Assembly (NCBI GenBank): GCA_036873755.1
Contig: JAVTVY010020523.1
Span: forward strand, 1-64,000
Source of the DNA: Hanleya hanleyi
Taxonomy: Eukaryota > Mollusca > Polyplacophora > Lepidopleurida > Hanleyidae
Length of the DNA: 64,000 nucleotides
Direction: 5' to 3'
A model generated the notes under the pieces. It saw only the letters and a program-made list of their open reading frames with translations, searched no databases and was not told the origin of the DNA. Made by a program: the position numbers and the translations under genes. Below, in pieces: positions 53,425 through 62,164 of this stretch. Numbering within the stretch: position 1 is the stretch's first letter; every line of letters begins with the position of its first letter.

Positions 53425-54102
53425 TTACGGGCGGAATATTTTTTTCACGCCTGATACCCACGTCCGACACACAGGGCATCGTATCTTCAAATGAAGCTCC
53501 TCTGTCTCGGCGCACTGGCACGAACCCCCTATACATGTTAGGGATAGCAAGCATACGCCACATAGGCACAGGTGACCACAAGGGGAAAAGGCGTACGTCG
53601 TCTCTTCGTCTTGACACACGGTACAGGTGGATCTTTGCTGTTCCTTAGTCAGTTGTACACGTAGTTTAGACTTGTCCTCTTCTAATTCATCAATCTGTTC
53701 GTTCAGGCGGACGATCTCTGCTAGAGGTGGGGGTGTTGTCATTCCTGTTGCGGTAGCCGTCGTTGCGGTAGCCGTCGTTGGGGTAGCCGTCGTTGTGGTA
53801 GCCATCGAAGCTGTAGTTGCTGGGGGTCTACTACTGTTTAACCACTCCACCTCTGGTAGATCTTCATCGTCTGTTGCTTCATCATCATCCTCTTCTCCCA
53901 TAGCGTCCCTTATTTCTCTATCTTGTTGTGCGCCTCTCCGCCTCAAAGCTTCAGCAATATGAGCTTCATGAACACGCTGCAAGCTCGTAATGATTGTAAC
54001 ATGTTCGTTGTCTTCTCCACTTGGGCGAATCCGTTCTCTATGTTCTCTAGGATCTTGTTGGTTCATCGTGTTGAATAGCGTCCGTCTAGTAGGATTAGCC
54101 AT
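53425..54102 (-). CDS. Element C: RING-finger protein (left of palindrome)
   Basis: 225 residues, intact. An acidic patch (EEDDDEATDDED, 70-81), an Ala/Thr linker from a 15-bp DNA repeat, a coiled coil (about 128-156, VRLNEQIDELEEDKSKLRVQ), then a C-terminal RING: C160-x2-C163, C175-G-H177, C181 or C184, and CPVC (209-212), with a 20-residue insert before the last pair. The tail GVKKIF is typical of IAP-like E3 ligases. It probably acts as a ubiquitin ligase, target unknown. ATG at 54,102, 32 nt from a TATAAAAAG in the palindrome arm. The related RING remnant in element A shows it is an old component of this lineage. Confidence 0.78.
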   Translation of the reverse strand: MANPTRRTLFNTMNQQDPREHRERIRPSGEDNEHVTIITSLQRVHEAHIAEALRRRGAQQDREIRDAMGEEDDDEATDDEDLPEVEWLNSSRPPATTASMATTTTATPTTATATTATATGMTTPPPLAEIVRLNEQIDELEEDKSKLRVQLTKEQQRSTCTVCQDEETTYAFSPCGHLCLCGVCLLSLTCIGGSCQCAETEELHLKIRCPVCRTWVSGVKKIFRP

Positions 54103-54133
54103 GATGCATGGATAGCAGACGAGATACTGCGCG

Positions 54134-54142
54134 CTTTTTATA
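54134..54142 (-). promoter_or_regulatory. TATA box, left RING gene
   Basis: TATAAAAAG on the minus strand, 32 nt before the ATG at 54,102, at the outer end of the left palindrome arm. Confidence 0.65.
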
Positions 54143-55158
54143 GTCTAACCGTAGAGTGCCCGTATGAGCGCGCGGACGTCAGCGAAATCTTCTCCCTCAA
54201 GCCTTGTGCTGGGCCAGGTCCGCTGAAAATTTTGTGTTTCTTTTCCATCTTCAAACCGGTCTCATTTTGCAATAAATGCGAGTTGACGTGTAAAACTTAT
54301 TTCAACTTGAACTTTGGGAACTTATAGTGTAGCGTTGAAAAATTCAGAAGGCTAGCGGCAGCCTAACCCTATATTTTTAATGATTTTGTCGATTTTAGAC
54401 CCGTATGGTTATGGGAGTGGTGGTGTGGAAAACCCGGTAAATTTGAAATAAATCGGTTTACCTCCGTAAAAACACTTTAGGTGTGTTCCTCACATCCTTA
54501 TAATGTCACCCTGAAAATTGGAGCCGGTTTAACGAAGAAAAAGTAGGAATTTTTGTCCTATCACTCTGGCTACGGTAACACAGCACTATACAATATGGAG
54601 CCGAATGCGTGTACAGCTATGCGTGTCAATGGCTGAGGGGCGCGGACGTCATCGAAATCTTCTCGCTGCACTCTACAATATGGAGCCGAATGCGTGTACA
54701 GCTATGCGTGTCAATGGCTGTGTTACCGTAGCCAGAGTGATAGGACAAAAATTCCTACTTTTTCTTCGTTAAACCGGCTCCAATTTTCAGGGTGACATTA
54801 TAAGGATGTGAGGAACACACCTAAAGTGTTTTTACGGAGGTAAACCGATTTATTTCAAATTTACCGGGTTTTCCACACCACCGCTCCCATAACCATACGG
54901 GTCTAAAATCGACAAAATCATTAAAAATATAGGGTTAGCCTGCCGCTAGCCTTCTGAATTTTTCAACGATACACTATAAGTTCCCAACGTTCAAGTTGAA
55001 ATAAGTTTAACACGTCAACTCGCATTTATTGCAAAATGAGACCGGTTTGAACATGGAAAAGAAACACAAAATTTTCAGCGGACCTGGGCCAGCACAAGGC
55101 TTGAGGGAGAAGATTTCGCTGACGTCCGCGCGCTCATACGGGCACTCTACGGTTAGAC

Positions 55159-55167
55159 TATAAAAAG
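55159..55167 (+). promoter_or_regulatory. TATA box, right RING gene
   Basis: TATAAAAAG, 36 nt before the ATG at 55,203. Mirror copy of the left box. Confidence 0.65.
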
Positions 55168-55202
55168 CGCGCAGTGTCTATCCATTCATTTTGAACTACA
55201 TC

Positions 55203-55968
55203 ATGGCTCAACACATGGATATTGATGGAGCGCACAATATTATTAACGAGTCATGGCTTGACAACATATTAGAAGAGCTATTCAAAGATGATGAACAAGA
55301 ACACCAACCGGTAGAGGGCGGCGAGACTTTCATCCCAGTTTCACAACAAAAGCGACAGTATCTTGACCATGTTATGGGTGAATTCATCGATATTGAAGAC
55401 GACGAAGAAGGAGAAGAAGAAGAGGCGGCGGATGGAGATGTCACCGCCAATAGTACTCCCCAACACGAACGGTTTGAACGAGTCCTACAAGATGTGTTCA
55501 AACAACATCAAGAACAAGCCCAAGACCAAGAAGCAACCGGTGAATTCATGGATGGAGTGGACAATAGTCCCTACGTCTATCCTACCGAGGACGAACAGAT
55601 TGCTCAATTCCTACAAGATGAGTTGGAACAAGACCAAGAAACAGAAAGAGAAAAAAGAACAAGAAAAAGAAGAGATGGCTATTTTACAGCAGCAATATCT
55701 TGAGTACTACTGTACCGAAATAAGAAGACTGGAGCGAGACACAACATGGGAAGCGGCACTGTATTTACCCTGTGTCCAATGCAGTAGTCGCTACGCCAAA
55801 TACGCTATATTTCCATGTGGACACCAAGCGTTATGTATTCGCTGTATTCACAGACATGCAGGAAGACCAGTGCTTACGCCCACTTACAAGCCCATAGCGT
55901 GTACACTCGTCGCGCTGAAATGTCCCGTGTGTACCCAGAGGCGAGAAAACCTGTTCCGATCGATGTAA
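55203..55968 (+). pseudogene. Element C: RING-finger protein (right of palindrome), frameshifted
   Basis: From the ATG at 55,203 the first frame encodes an acidic, Gln/Glu-rich region (MAQHMDIDGAHNIINESW, DIEDDEEGEEEEAADGD) and stops at 55,703. The RING lies in the +1 frame and ends at 55,968: LPCVQCSSRYAKYAIFPCGH, CIRC, an insert of about 24 residues, then LKCPVC. The frames overlap across an A-rich tract (55,640-55,680). An AAAAAAG heptamer is present but the needed shift is +1, not -1, so simple indel damage is more likely than programmed frameshifting. It shares with the left RING gene the promoter and the long insert before the last Cys pair, but little else. Confidence 0.7.
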
Positions 55969-56687
55969 TCCCCTTACACCTTCCTAACGGTCCTTATGAG
56001 GACCCCCAATTATACTCGAAAGAGCAAACTTCTAATTAAAAGCACAAAAAACACCAACTCCTGCACATGCACACACCTAGGTAACAATAGGTAAATAACA
56101 CTTAGTAAATGGGAACTTCCTACTAACACCGCCCAGGTAAAATTAAAAAAAACACTATTAGTATGAATGTACGGTAATAATATACCGAATAGTGCCGGAA
56201 AAAGCCGAGTGTAAACAATTTTTGTTGTTGTGAGGTGTGGGAGATTGGTAATCATAGAGGCGAGGAGATTGAGAACTACCGAGTAGTCCCGGATAAAGGC
56301 GAGTGTGAATTTTTTTTTGTTGTGGTGAGGTGTGGGAAATTGGTAATCATAGAGGAGAGGAGATTTTGCATTGGTAGGCTAGGGGTTGGCCCTGAAAACT
56401 GAAAAGGGTCTTTTGTGTTTGGAAGGCTAGGGGTTGGCCCTGAACACTGAAAAGGGGTCTTATGTGTTTGGAAGGCTAAGGGTTGGCCCCGAAAAGGACC
56501 GTTGATGGCAGGGATTTTTTGGGGCTTAGAGATTGGTAATCATAGAATATAGAGCAGAGGAGATTCACCCATGTAGGACCTGAATTTAATTGAATGTGCC
56601 ACGTTAGAAGTTCCCCTTTCGTCAGATTGGGGTGGCCCGTTAAGGTCAATTTGTTTACCCTGTTTTATTCAGGGAGAGTTTGCCTGT
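55969..56687. other. Element C non-coding region with tandem repeats
   Basis: A block of roughly 95 bp (ACCGA-TAGT-CCGGA, GCGAGTGTGAA, GAGGTGTGGGA) occurs at about 56,185-56,275 and 56,278-56,370. A unit of roughly 47 bp with GGAAGGCTAGGGGTTGGCCC occurs three times at 56,365-56,500. No gene. Confidence 0.7.
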
Positions 56688-57113
56688 CTACTCCAAACTG
56701 GTGGAAAAGTACCGACCAGGCTTTAAAACGAACCGGCCAGACTGTTGTTGTTGTTCAGCGTCTGGTTCGGATGGAAGATCATCCAGGAATCTCGCTGGCG
56801 GTTTTCTTCGTAGGTGACCGATGTCGATAAATTCTGGCTCAACTGGCTGGAGCAATTGTTGTTGTTGGGCATCCAACAGATCGCCCAACGTCTCCAGTCA
56901 GTCATCTCTCGTCAAATTCATCGGTGCCTGTGTTATAAGCTGGTGCAGGCCACCCCACGACAACCGTGTCAACTTGACGTTGTCTCTCGCCCATTGCCGA
57001 GTCTCGGCTAGCCAGTACTCTTTCACCGCCACCGCTAGTTCCCTCCTCTCTCTTCTCGCTCTCACCATCCTGGCCGAAGCTTTCGTGGTAGACATCTTGG
57101 GTCTCTCGCTCAT
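56688..57113 (-). pseudogene. Element C: unknown gene with one in-frame stop
   Basis: From the ATG at 57,113 a frame of 141 codons is broken once by TGA at 56,898-56,900 and continues in the same frame to 56,688. The first part is basic and helical (MVRARRERRELAVAVKEYWL, AETRQWARDN), the second acidic and Gln-rich (LLDAQQQQLLQPVEPEFIDI). TATAAAA at 57,191-57,197 supports it as a gene. No family recognised. It lies in the position of the tail-anchored gene of element B but shows no similarity to it. Confidence 0.5.
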
Positions 57114-57190
57114 TTTGGCTGCTTGGTCGATACGTGTTCACCGACTGAGAAAAAGGGTTTGAATGAAGCTTTCCGCCACGCGTCCCTAGG

Positions 57191-57197
57191 TTTTATA
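57191..57197 (-). promoter_or_regulatory. TATA box of the unknown minus-strand gene
   Basis: TATAAAA, about 80 nt before the ATG at 57,113. Several CCAAT words (CATTGG, GATTGG) lie upstream at 57,218-57,300. Confidence 0.5.
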
Positions 57198-57417
57198 CTG
57201 AATATAGAGTAGATTTTCATTGGCTGTTTAAACGGAGCGAACCTCGTTCATTGGTTCTGTCGCCAGCCTCACCATTGGTTGATATACGCGTCGCTGATTG
57301 GCCCAATAAGGCGCGGGTCATGCCTCCTGGGTTAACTTACAATCCTCTCTTTTTGCACAAAATTGGTATAGCAAATTCCCAGGTTAAATCAATTCGTATC
57401 TCTATAACATTACATCC

Positions 57418-57705
57418 CGAATGATCACGGACTTTGACGAAGGTGGGGCCATGGAAAATAAAAACTATACGTATACGGGTACGGACTAGCATAGAGAGGC
57501 ATGAAAAAATAAAACTATAACGTGTACGGCTACGGACTAGGGGTTAATTTAACATGACACTACCGAGTGATCACGGACTTTCACGAAGGGTGAAGGGAGA
57601 TGGAAAAATAAAACCAGAACGTGTACGGGTACGGATTAGGATAGAGAGACACGAACACATAAAAAAAACTGTAACGTATACGGCTACGGACTAGGAGTTC
57701 ATTAT
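57418..57705 (+). repeat. Two direct copies of a ~145-bp block before the PC4-like fusion gene
   Basis: GTGATCACGGACTTTCACGAAG-type words begin each copy (about 57,421 and 57,566), followed by ATGGAAAATAAAA, ACGTATACGGGTACGGA and GGCTACGGACTAGG. Within each copy the CGTRTACGGSTACGGA word is itself repeated. Non-coding. Confidence 0.8.
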
Positions 57706-57799
57706 ACCCCATAGGGGTACATTATAGTATAAAAAATTACCCAACCCCTTATTTTGCAGGGGAGTATAGGTGAGTCCACTAGGCACTGACAGGGTGTAG

Positions 57800-57805
57800 T
57801 ATAAA
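57800..57805 (+). promoter_or_regulatory. TATA box of the PC4-like fusion gene
   Basis: TATAAA, about 60 nt before the ATG at 57,862. A second TATATA word lies near 57,820. Confidence 0.5.
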
Positions 57806-57861
57806 CCCCTGCACAGCGATATATACAGGCCTCCCTAGTCGGTGTTTTGTCATTCACCACC

Positions 57862-58548
57862 ATGGGAGCGCACGGAGCAGATGGAGAGCTTGCGTTGTTC
57901 CAACTGACCACCCACGTCACCCTGATCGTCTATGACAATCACCTGCAGCTCATCGAAGAACAACCCCGAGAGGTGAAGCTATGTTTAACCCTAGCAGGAT
58001 GGACTCTATTGACACGGTTGTTACAGGGAAAAGAGCCCGAAGTCGATTTCATGCACGTGGGAGTGGGTGTCTACCTACGAAGTGGTAGAGATGATTCTTT
58101 TTTTCTCCGGTTAGAACAGCTTGGTGGTCCCCATATCATATTCCGTCCGGCATTATGGCAGGCGCTGAAAACTATTATCCCCGACGTCCACGACTTACTG
58201 CACCCCGACGCGAACTCTGTGGCTACCCGGACTCTTACACCTGGCTGCACCCTATTGTTGTACCCCAAACGAGTGAACTTTATCGATAGCGGACGTAGGT
58301 GTTGGTGTACGTCTGAACCCAAAGCGCGCGTCTCTTTGTCACCGGAAGGCTGGACTACCTTGAAACGGGTGTTGTTGGGTGACCTCGACGGTGATAGCAT
58401 TCACCTGTGTGACGACGTCAAAATTTTCCGCGGCGCCTTTTTTGCTCGACTCCTCTGTCTGAACGAAGGTGGTTTTACCCTGGACCCTGATCTATGGACG
58501 GCCTTGGAAAAAGTAGTCCCCATTGTCGATGAAGTAATATATCTATAG
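57862..58548 (+). CDS. Element C: fused PC4-like protein (two double-repeat units)
   Basis: 228 residues from the ATG at 57,862; the open frame starts 15 nt earlier with TTG. It contains two consecutive copies of the module found as separate genes in element B. Copy one: VTLIVYDNHLQLIEE, LCLTLAGWTLLTRLLQGKEP, VGVYLRSGRDDSFFLRLEQL, FRPALWQALKTIIPDVHDLL. Copy two: LLYPKRVNFIDSGRRC, VSLSPEGWTTLKRVLLGDLD, DVKIFRGAFFARLLCLNEGG, FTLDPDLWTALEKVVPIVDEV. Copy two is closer to the element B genes. PC4-like ssDNA binding is inferred from the Trp-containing strand-helix motifs. Sits 33 nt before the integrase. Confidence 0.62.
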   Translation: MGAHGADGELALFQLTTHVTLIVYDNHLQLIEEQPREVKLCLTLAGWTLLTRLLQGKEPEVDFMHVGVGVYLRSGRDDSFFLRLEQLGGPHIIFRPALWQALKTIIPDVHDLLHPDANSVATRTLTPGCTLLLYPKRVNFIDSGRRCWCTSEPKARVSLSPEGWTTLKRVLLGDLDGDSIHLCDDVKIFRGAFFARLLCLNEGGFTLDPDLWTALEKVVPIVDEVIYL

Positions 58549-58581
58549 GGTGCACACAGGCTAGGGTGTCATTGTCTACTC

Positions 58582-59760
58582 ATGAAGCGAACACACAACA
58601 GCGCAACCCAGAGGGGGACCCGAAAGGGAATCCAAAAGGGCAGCCCGTGGAGTACCCGCAAGGCCGGGCGGCAGGAATCCACGTGGCGTAAGACTGTGAA
58701 CAAGGTGTTAACAGATTTGTATTACAACCCCACCAGTCCAGCCGCTTATAGCGCTGTGGGAGCGCTCGCTCGAGCTGCACATTCCCAAGGCATCAGTCGA
58801 ACTGAAGTTCGAGAATGGTTAAAAACCCAAGACACTTATAGCCTACATCGAGCAGCCCGACGACATTTTCGCCGTAACCGAGTCATCGTAGGAGGCGTAG
58901 ACGCACAATGGCAGGCCGATTTGGTCGATATGAGTCGATTTGCTACCCACAATGATGGACACCGGTACATGTTGACCTGTATCGGTATTTTATCCAAGTA
59001 CGCGTGGGTGCTACCCATCCGGACCAAAACAGGAGAGAAACTGGTACGCGCCTTCCAGCAGATTTTCAAGACGGGACGCAAACCCCTCTATTTGCAAACG
59101 GATGAAGGCAAAGAATTTCTCAACCGCCACTTTCAAGCCTTTCTTAAGAAACAGAAGGTGTTTTTCTTCCATACGTACAACGAGACCAAAGCCTCTGTGG
59201 TGGAACGATTCAATCGAACCTTCAAAGGACGAATGTACAAGTATTTTACCGCCAAAAACACCCGACGGTACATCGATGTGCTACCTCAACAGGTCCAAGG
59301 GTACAATCGAGCCTATCATCGCAGTATCCAGCTGGCTCCCCTTGATGTGACGGAACGCAACGAACATCAAGTGCGCCGTACGCTGTACTCCATAGAACCC
59401 AGTCCACTCACGTCACCCCGTTACAAACGCGGGGATGTGGTACGGATCAGTAAAGTCAAACGGCAATTTGAGAAAATTTACTTGCCCAACTGGAGTGACG
59501 AGCACTTTGTCATCGTTCGCCATAACCCTCGACACCCACGCGTCTATCAACTGGAAGATCTACAAGGAGAAACACTGCAAGGCACGTTTTACGAGGCAGA
59601 ATTACAACCGGTGGTCAAAACACGGAAAGACTACTACACAGTGGAAAAGATTTTGAAAACGGAACGTCGACGTGGCATCCCCTATCATTTCGTCAAATGG
59701 CAAGGTTGGCCCAGTTCGTTTAATTCCTGGGTCTCAGCCCGTGACATGAAACGGCTATAA
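58582..59760 (+). CDS. Element C: chromodomain DDE integrase, intact
   Basis: 392 residues. Catalytic triad D113 (QADLVDM), D174 (LQTDEGKEF) and E208 (KASVVERFNRT). An N-terminal helical region with DTYSLHRAARRHFRRNR lies before the core; the basic C-terminal region GDVVRISKVKRQFEKIYL follows, with a chromodomain at about 355-388 (YYTVEKILKTERRRGIPYHF, VKWQGW). This type inserts Polinton ends into the host genome. It is the only intact integrase in the window. The stop codon is embedded in a TATAAA box for the next gene. The N-terminus is about 35 residues longer than in element B, with a GTRKGIQKGSPW stretch. Confidence 0.92.
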   Translation: MKRTHNSATQRGTRKGIQKGSPWSTRKAGRQESTWRKTVNKVLTDLYYNPTSPAAYSAVGALARAAHSQGISRTEVREWLKTQDTYSLHRAARRHFRRNRVIVGGVDAQWQADLVDMSRFATHNDGHRYMLTCIGILSKYAWVLPIRTKTGEKLVRAFQQIFKTGRKPLYLQTDEGKEFLNRHFQAFLKKQKVFFFHTYNETKASVVERFNRTFKGRMYKYFTAKNTRRYIDVLPQQVQGYNRAYHRSIQLAPLDVTERNEHQVRRTLYSIEPSPLTSPRYKRGDVVRISKVKRQFEKIYLPNWSDEHFVIVRHNPRHPRVYQLEDLQGETLQGTFYEAELQPVVKTRKDYYTVEKILKTERRRGIPYHFVKWQGWPSSFNSWVSARDMKRL

Positions 59761-59761
59761 A
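59756..59761 (+). promoter_or_regulatory. TATA box overlapping the integrase stop codon
   Basis: TATAAA containing the integrase TAA, 44 nt before the ATG at 59,805. Same arrangement as in element B. Confidence 0.6.
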
Positions 59762-59804
59762 TTCTACCTTACATCGCCTACAGCCTTCAGTGTAGGGTTG
59801 TACC

Positions 59805-60362
59805 ATGGATAGTGCACATCTGCCCTTACTGCTGCGCACTCGAAAAGGACAAGTCGGTACCGTCGTGTGTCTACTAGTGCTTCTGGGTACCTTATTTGGA
59901 GGAGTCTTCTACGATTTGGCGTACCTGATATCCTGTTTCAACCTACCCGCCATTCGTCCAAGTCCTGCCCCCCAACGTCAAGTGCAATCACCCAACACCA
60001 CCACCACCACCACCACCACTATCCTCTCTCCTACGACGCTACGGACCATTACCAGATCACCCGGTTCTACAACCCATCCCACTACGCGGTCTAGTCCTAC
60101 TACTCCACCTCTGCGGAACTTCACCAGGAGTCCACCCGTGCCTAGTCCTACCCTCAGAAGCGAACCACCCGCATCATCTTCCACCAGGGCAAAACCACGG
60201 CAACCTAGAACACCCACCACCACCACCACCACGACGCTAACACCTAGAGTGGGACGAGTACCACGTTTACCACGGCAACGGTACCCGCACGACTACGACC
60301 CCCGGTGGGATCCACGACAACGGTGGTGGGCCTCTGAACGCTGGGCGCAAATCACCAAATAA
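59805..60362 (+). CDS. Element C: membrane protein with Thr/Pro-rich stalk
   Basis: 185 residues, intact. Start MDSAHLPLLLRTRKGQ, hydrophobic segment at about 19-42 (VVCLLVLLGTLFGGVFYDLA), then a long Thr/Pro/Ser stalk with runs of Thr from CCACCACC repeats, and a C-terminal Arg/Trp-rich end (RQRYPHDYDPRWDPRQRWW). The segment GGVFYD is shared with element B, while the stalk has diverged almost completely, which suggests it is selected for composition more than for sequence. It ends 4 nt before the ATPase start. The type (mucin-like, single-pass) fits a virion surface or ER protein; function unknown. Confidence 0.68.
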   Translation: MDSAHLPLLLRTRKGQVGTVVCLLVLLGTLFGGVFYDLAYLISCFNLPAIRPSPAPQRQVQSPNTTTTTTTTILSPTTLRTITRSPGSTTHPTTRSSPTTPPLRNFTRSPPVPSPTLRSEPPASSSTRAKPRQPRTPTTTTTTTLTPRVGRVPRLPRQRYPHDYDPRWDPRQRWWASERWAQITK

Positions 60363-60366
60363 CGAG

Positions 60367-60977
60367 ATGGATCCTCGGTGGCAGCATCCCTTCACGTGTC
60401 TCATCGCTGGACCGACCGGGTCGGGAAAAACACACTTCGTTCAACGGCTCATCCAACACGGGTCAGCCCTTCATTTCACCACCCGTGGCTCGCATCCTGT
60501 GGTGTTATGGAGCTTGGCAGCCTGCGTACGAGGAACTGGCACGCATCCCTGGACTCACCTTGGTGGAAGGATTACCCCCAGAGGATACCCCAGAAGACAC
60601 GTTGGTCGTGGTAGACGATCTGATGACCGAAACGGGCAGTCGGGTGACGCGTCTCTTTACGAAAGGGAGCCATCATCGTCGGTTGAGCATCATCTACATC
60701 GTCTAGAATCTCTTCAGTAAGAACAAAGAGCACAGGAACATCAGTTTGAATGCTCAGTATGTGGTCTTGTTCAAAACCCCAGAGACGCATCACAAATTAT
60801 GCACCTGGCGAAACAGATGTACCCTAAAAACACGGCCTTTGTGCCTGAAGCTTTTGAAGATGCCACCCAAGGGGCCCACGGGCTTTCATCGACTTGAAAC
60901 AAGGAACACCCTCCGCACTTCGATTGCGCACCCACATTTTTCCCGGAGAGTTCCAGACGGTGTACACACCCAAATAA
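60367..60977 (+). pseudogene. Element C: packaging ATPase, broken
   Basis: Starts intact (MDPRWQHPFTCLIAGPTGSGKTHF, with Walker A) but shifts frame near 60,470. The next frame has ARILWCYGAWQPAYEELARI and the Walker B region TLVVVDDLM, then a TAG at 60,704 inside the IIYIVxNLF motif. At least one more shift near 60,790 precedes the C-terminal part. Three lesions in a 200-codon gene indicate loss of function. AATAAA overlaps the original stop (60,973-60,978). Confidence 0.85.
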
Positions 60978-61017
60978 AAGAAGAAGACACAACCCCTCTA
61001 GCATTCACTTCCTCATC

Positions 61018-61356
61018 ATGCCTGCACGGATACGGAAGCACGCGCCGGCCCTTCGCGTATTACGCAGCGCGCCACCGGAGGTGGGCCGGGCCCTGGTGCG
61101 CGGCGCGGACGCAGAATTGGTACGGTGTTTGTGTGAAATGGCTCATAATGTGTTAAAAGGGAATGTTCCTCTCAGTCCCCTGCAGAAAGGGAAATTGCAA
61201 CGGCACAAGACGGGTGTCCGAACGCTGGTGAAGAAGACGGGCAGTTTAAAGAAAAAGAAACAGGTGTTACAGCGAGGTGGATTTCTCGGGGCACTCCTCG
61301 CACCCTTAGCCGCCACCGTACTGGGACCGTTAGTAGGATCCATCTTGGGACGCTAA
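61018..61356 (+). CDS. Element C: small basic virion protein with hydrophobic C-terminus
   Basis: 112 residues, intact. MPARIRKHAPALRVLRSAPP, ADAELVRCLCEMAHNVLKGN, PLSPLQKGKLQRHKTGVR and the hydrophobic Gly-rich end (GGFLGALLAPLAATVLGPLV). Orthologue of 40,134-40,475. The local DNA is more GC-rich at the start (61,040-61,120) than its surroundings. It is followed 4 nt later by the next ATG. Confidence 0.8.
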   Translation: MPARIRKHAPALRVLRSAPPEVGRALVRGADAELVRCLCEMAHNVLKGNVPLSPLQKGKLQRHKTGVRTLVKKTGSLKKKKQVLQRGGFLGALLAPLAATVLGPLVGSILGR

Positions 61357-61360
61357 CGTC

Positions 61361-62131
61361 ATGGAACATACGAAAAAAATGATGCTGGTCGAACCTCGGC
61401 TGTTACAGAGTTTGCAATCACCCTATCCCGTGCCTGCCACGGTGCAACAACTCCAGTCTCACGACGAAGAGATGAATAGTATACTCGAACGTCGACTACC
61501 CGATCACGAGAAAATTCAACTCTACCATCAGACGCTGAACCGGTACAAGACGTTTATGGATCAATATAGGGGTAGTACACCACCAGCACCACTACCAGCA
61601 GCGCCAGCACCCACACCGCCATCATCACCTCAGCTGGAAGATGAAGTGTTGGCCAGTGTCCCTAAGGCAGTCAAGACCAAGGCTCGTTTATTGTTGGACC
61701 GGGTGAAACAGAATCCCGATATGGGTTGGAGCGATCAGGGGGAACTGCTTATTCGAAACCGAGTGGTGCCGGTGTCTCATATCACCGATTTGATCAACGA
61801 TACGATACGTTCTGGCAAACACTCTAACCACCGGGCTGTGAAGCCTTTGCTCAGGGGTTGAAAGACACACACACCCCTCAAGAATTGGTGGGGAATCCTA
61901 TGGGCCTTTATGCAGCGGACCCAGCAAGCGCCGAGTAGACCACCACCACCACCACCACCACCACCACCACCGTCTTCTTGGGCACCGGAGCCACCCCCCA
62001 AAACACCACAACGACGGGCACCTACTTTTTCACCCCTTTTACCACGCCATCCCCTGCAACCACCAAGATCTAAATCACCGCGACGATCAGGACGCCGAGG
62101 TCATCCGCCCAAGGCCTGGGAGCCCTATTAA
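61361..62131 (+). pseudogene. Element C: Pro-rich core-like protein, frameshifted
   Basis: The first frame (to 61,861) covers MEHTKKMMLVEPRLLQSLQS through AVKTKARLLLDRVKQNPDMG and DLINDTIRSG, then shifts near 61,830-61,845. A short middle frame carries the QELVGNP region. A third frame (from about 61,910) contains an 11-residue poly-Pro run and the tail ending HPPKAWEPY. It matches 39,274-40,137 over its length. The poly-Pro run is in a different place from that of element B. Confidence 0.78.
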
Positions 62132-62164
62132 AGCCAGGTGCAGAAGCAAGAAAGTTCAGTCGTC

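Larger units (their letters stand above)
54126..55176. repeat. Palindrome with 460-bp arms and divergent promoters
   Basis: The left arm 54,126-54,584 and right arm 54,717-55,176 are nearly perfect inverted copies (a few substitutions). The 132-bp spacer holds an 83-bp direct duplication containing ACAATATGGAGCCGAATGCG. Each arm carries, at its outer end, TATAAAAAGCGCGC and GCGCGGACGTCAGCGAAA, so the two flanking RING genes have the same promoter. The shape suggests a recent inverted duplication or gene conversion. It could also mark an origin or an old head-to-head element junction. Confidence 0.92.

Noticed and set aside
54126..55176. Palindrome as the junction of two head-to-head element TIRs
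   Set aside because: The arms contain gene promoters and do not resemble the element B TIRs; kept only as a remote alternative.
55640..55680. Programmed -1 frameshift at AAAAAAG in the right RING gene
   Set aside because: The downstream frame is +1 relative to the upstream one, and no clear downstream structure was seen; an indel is simpler.
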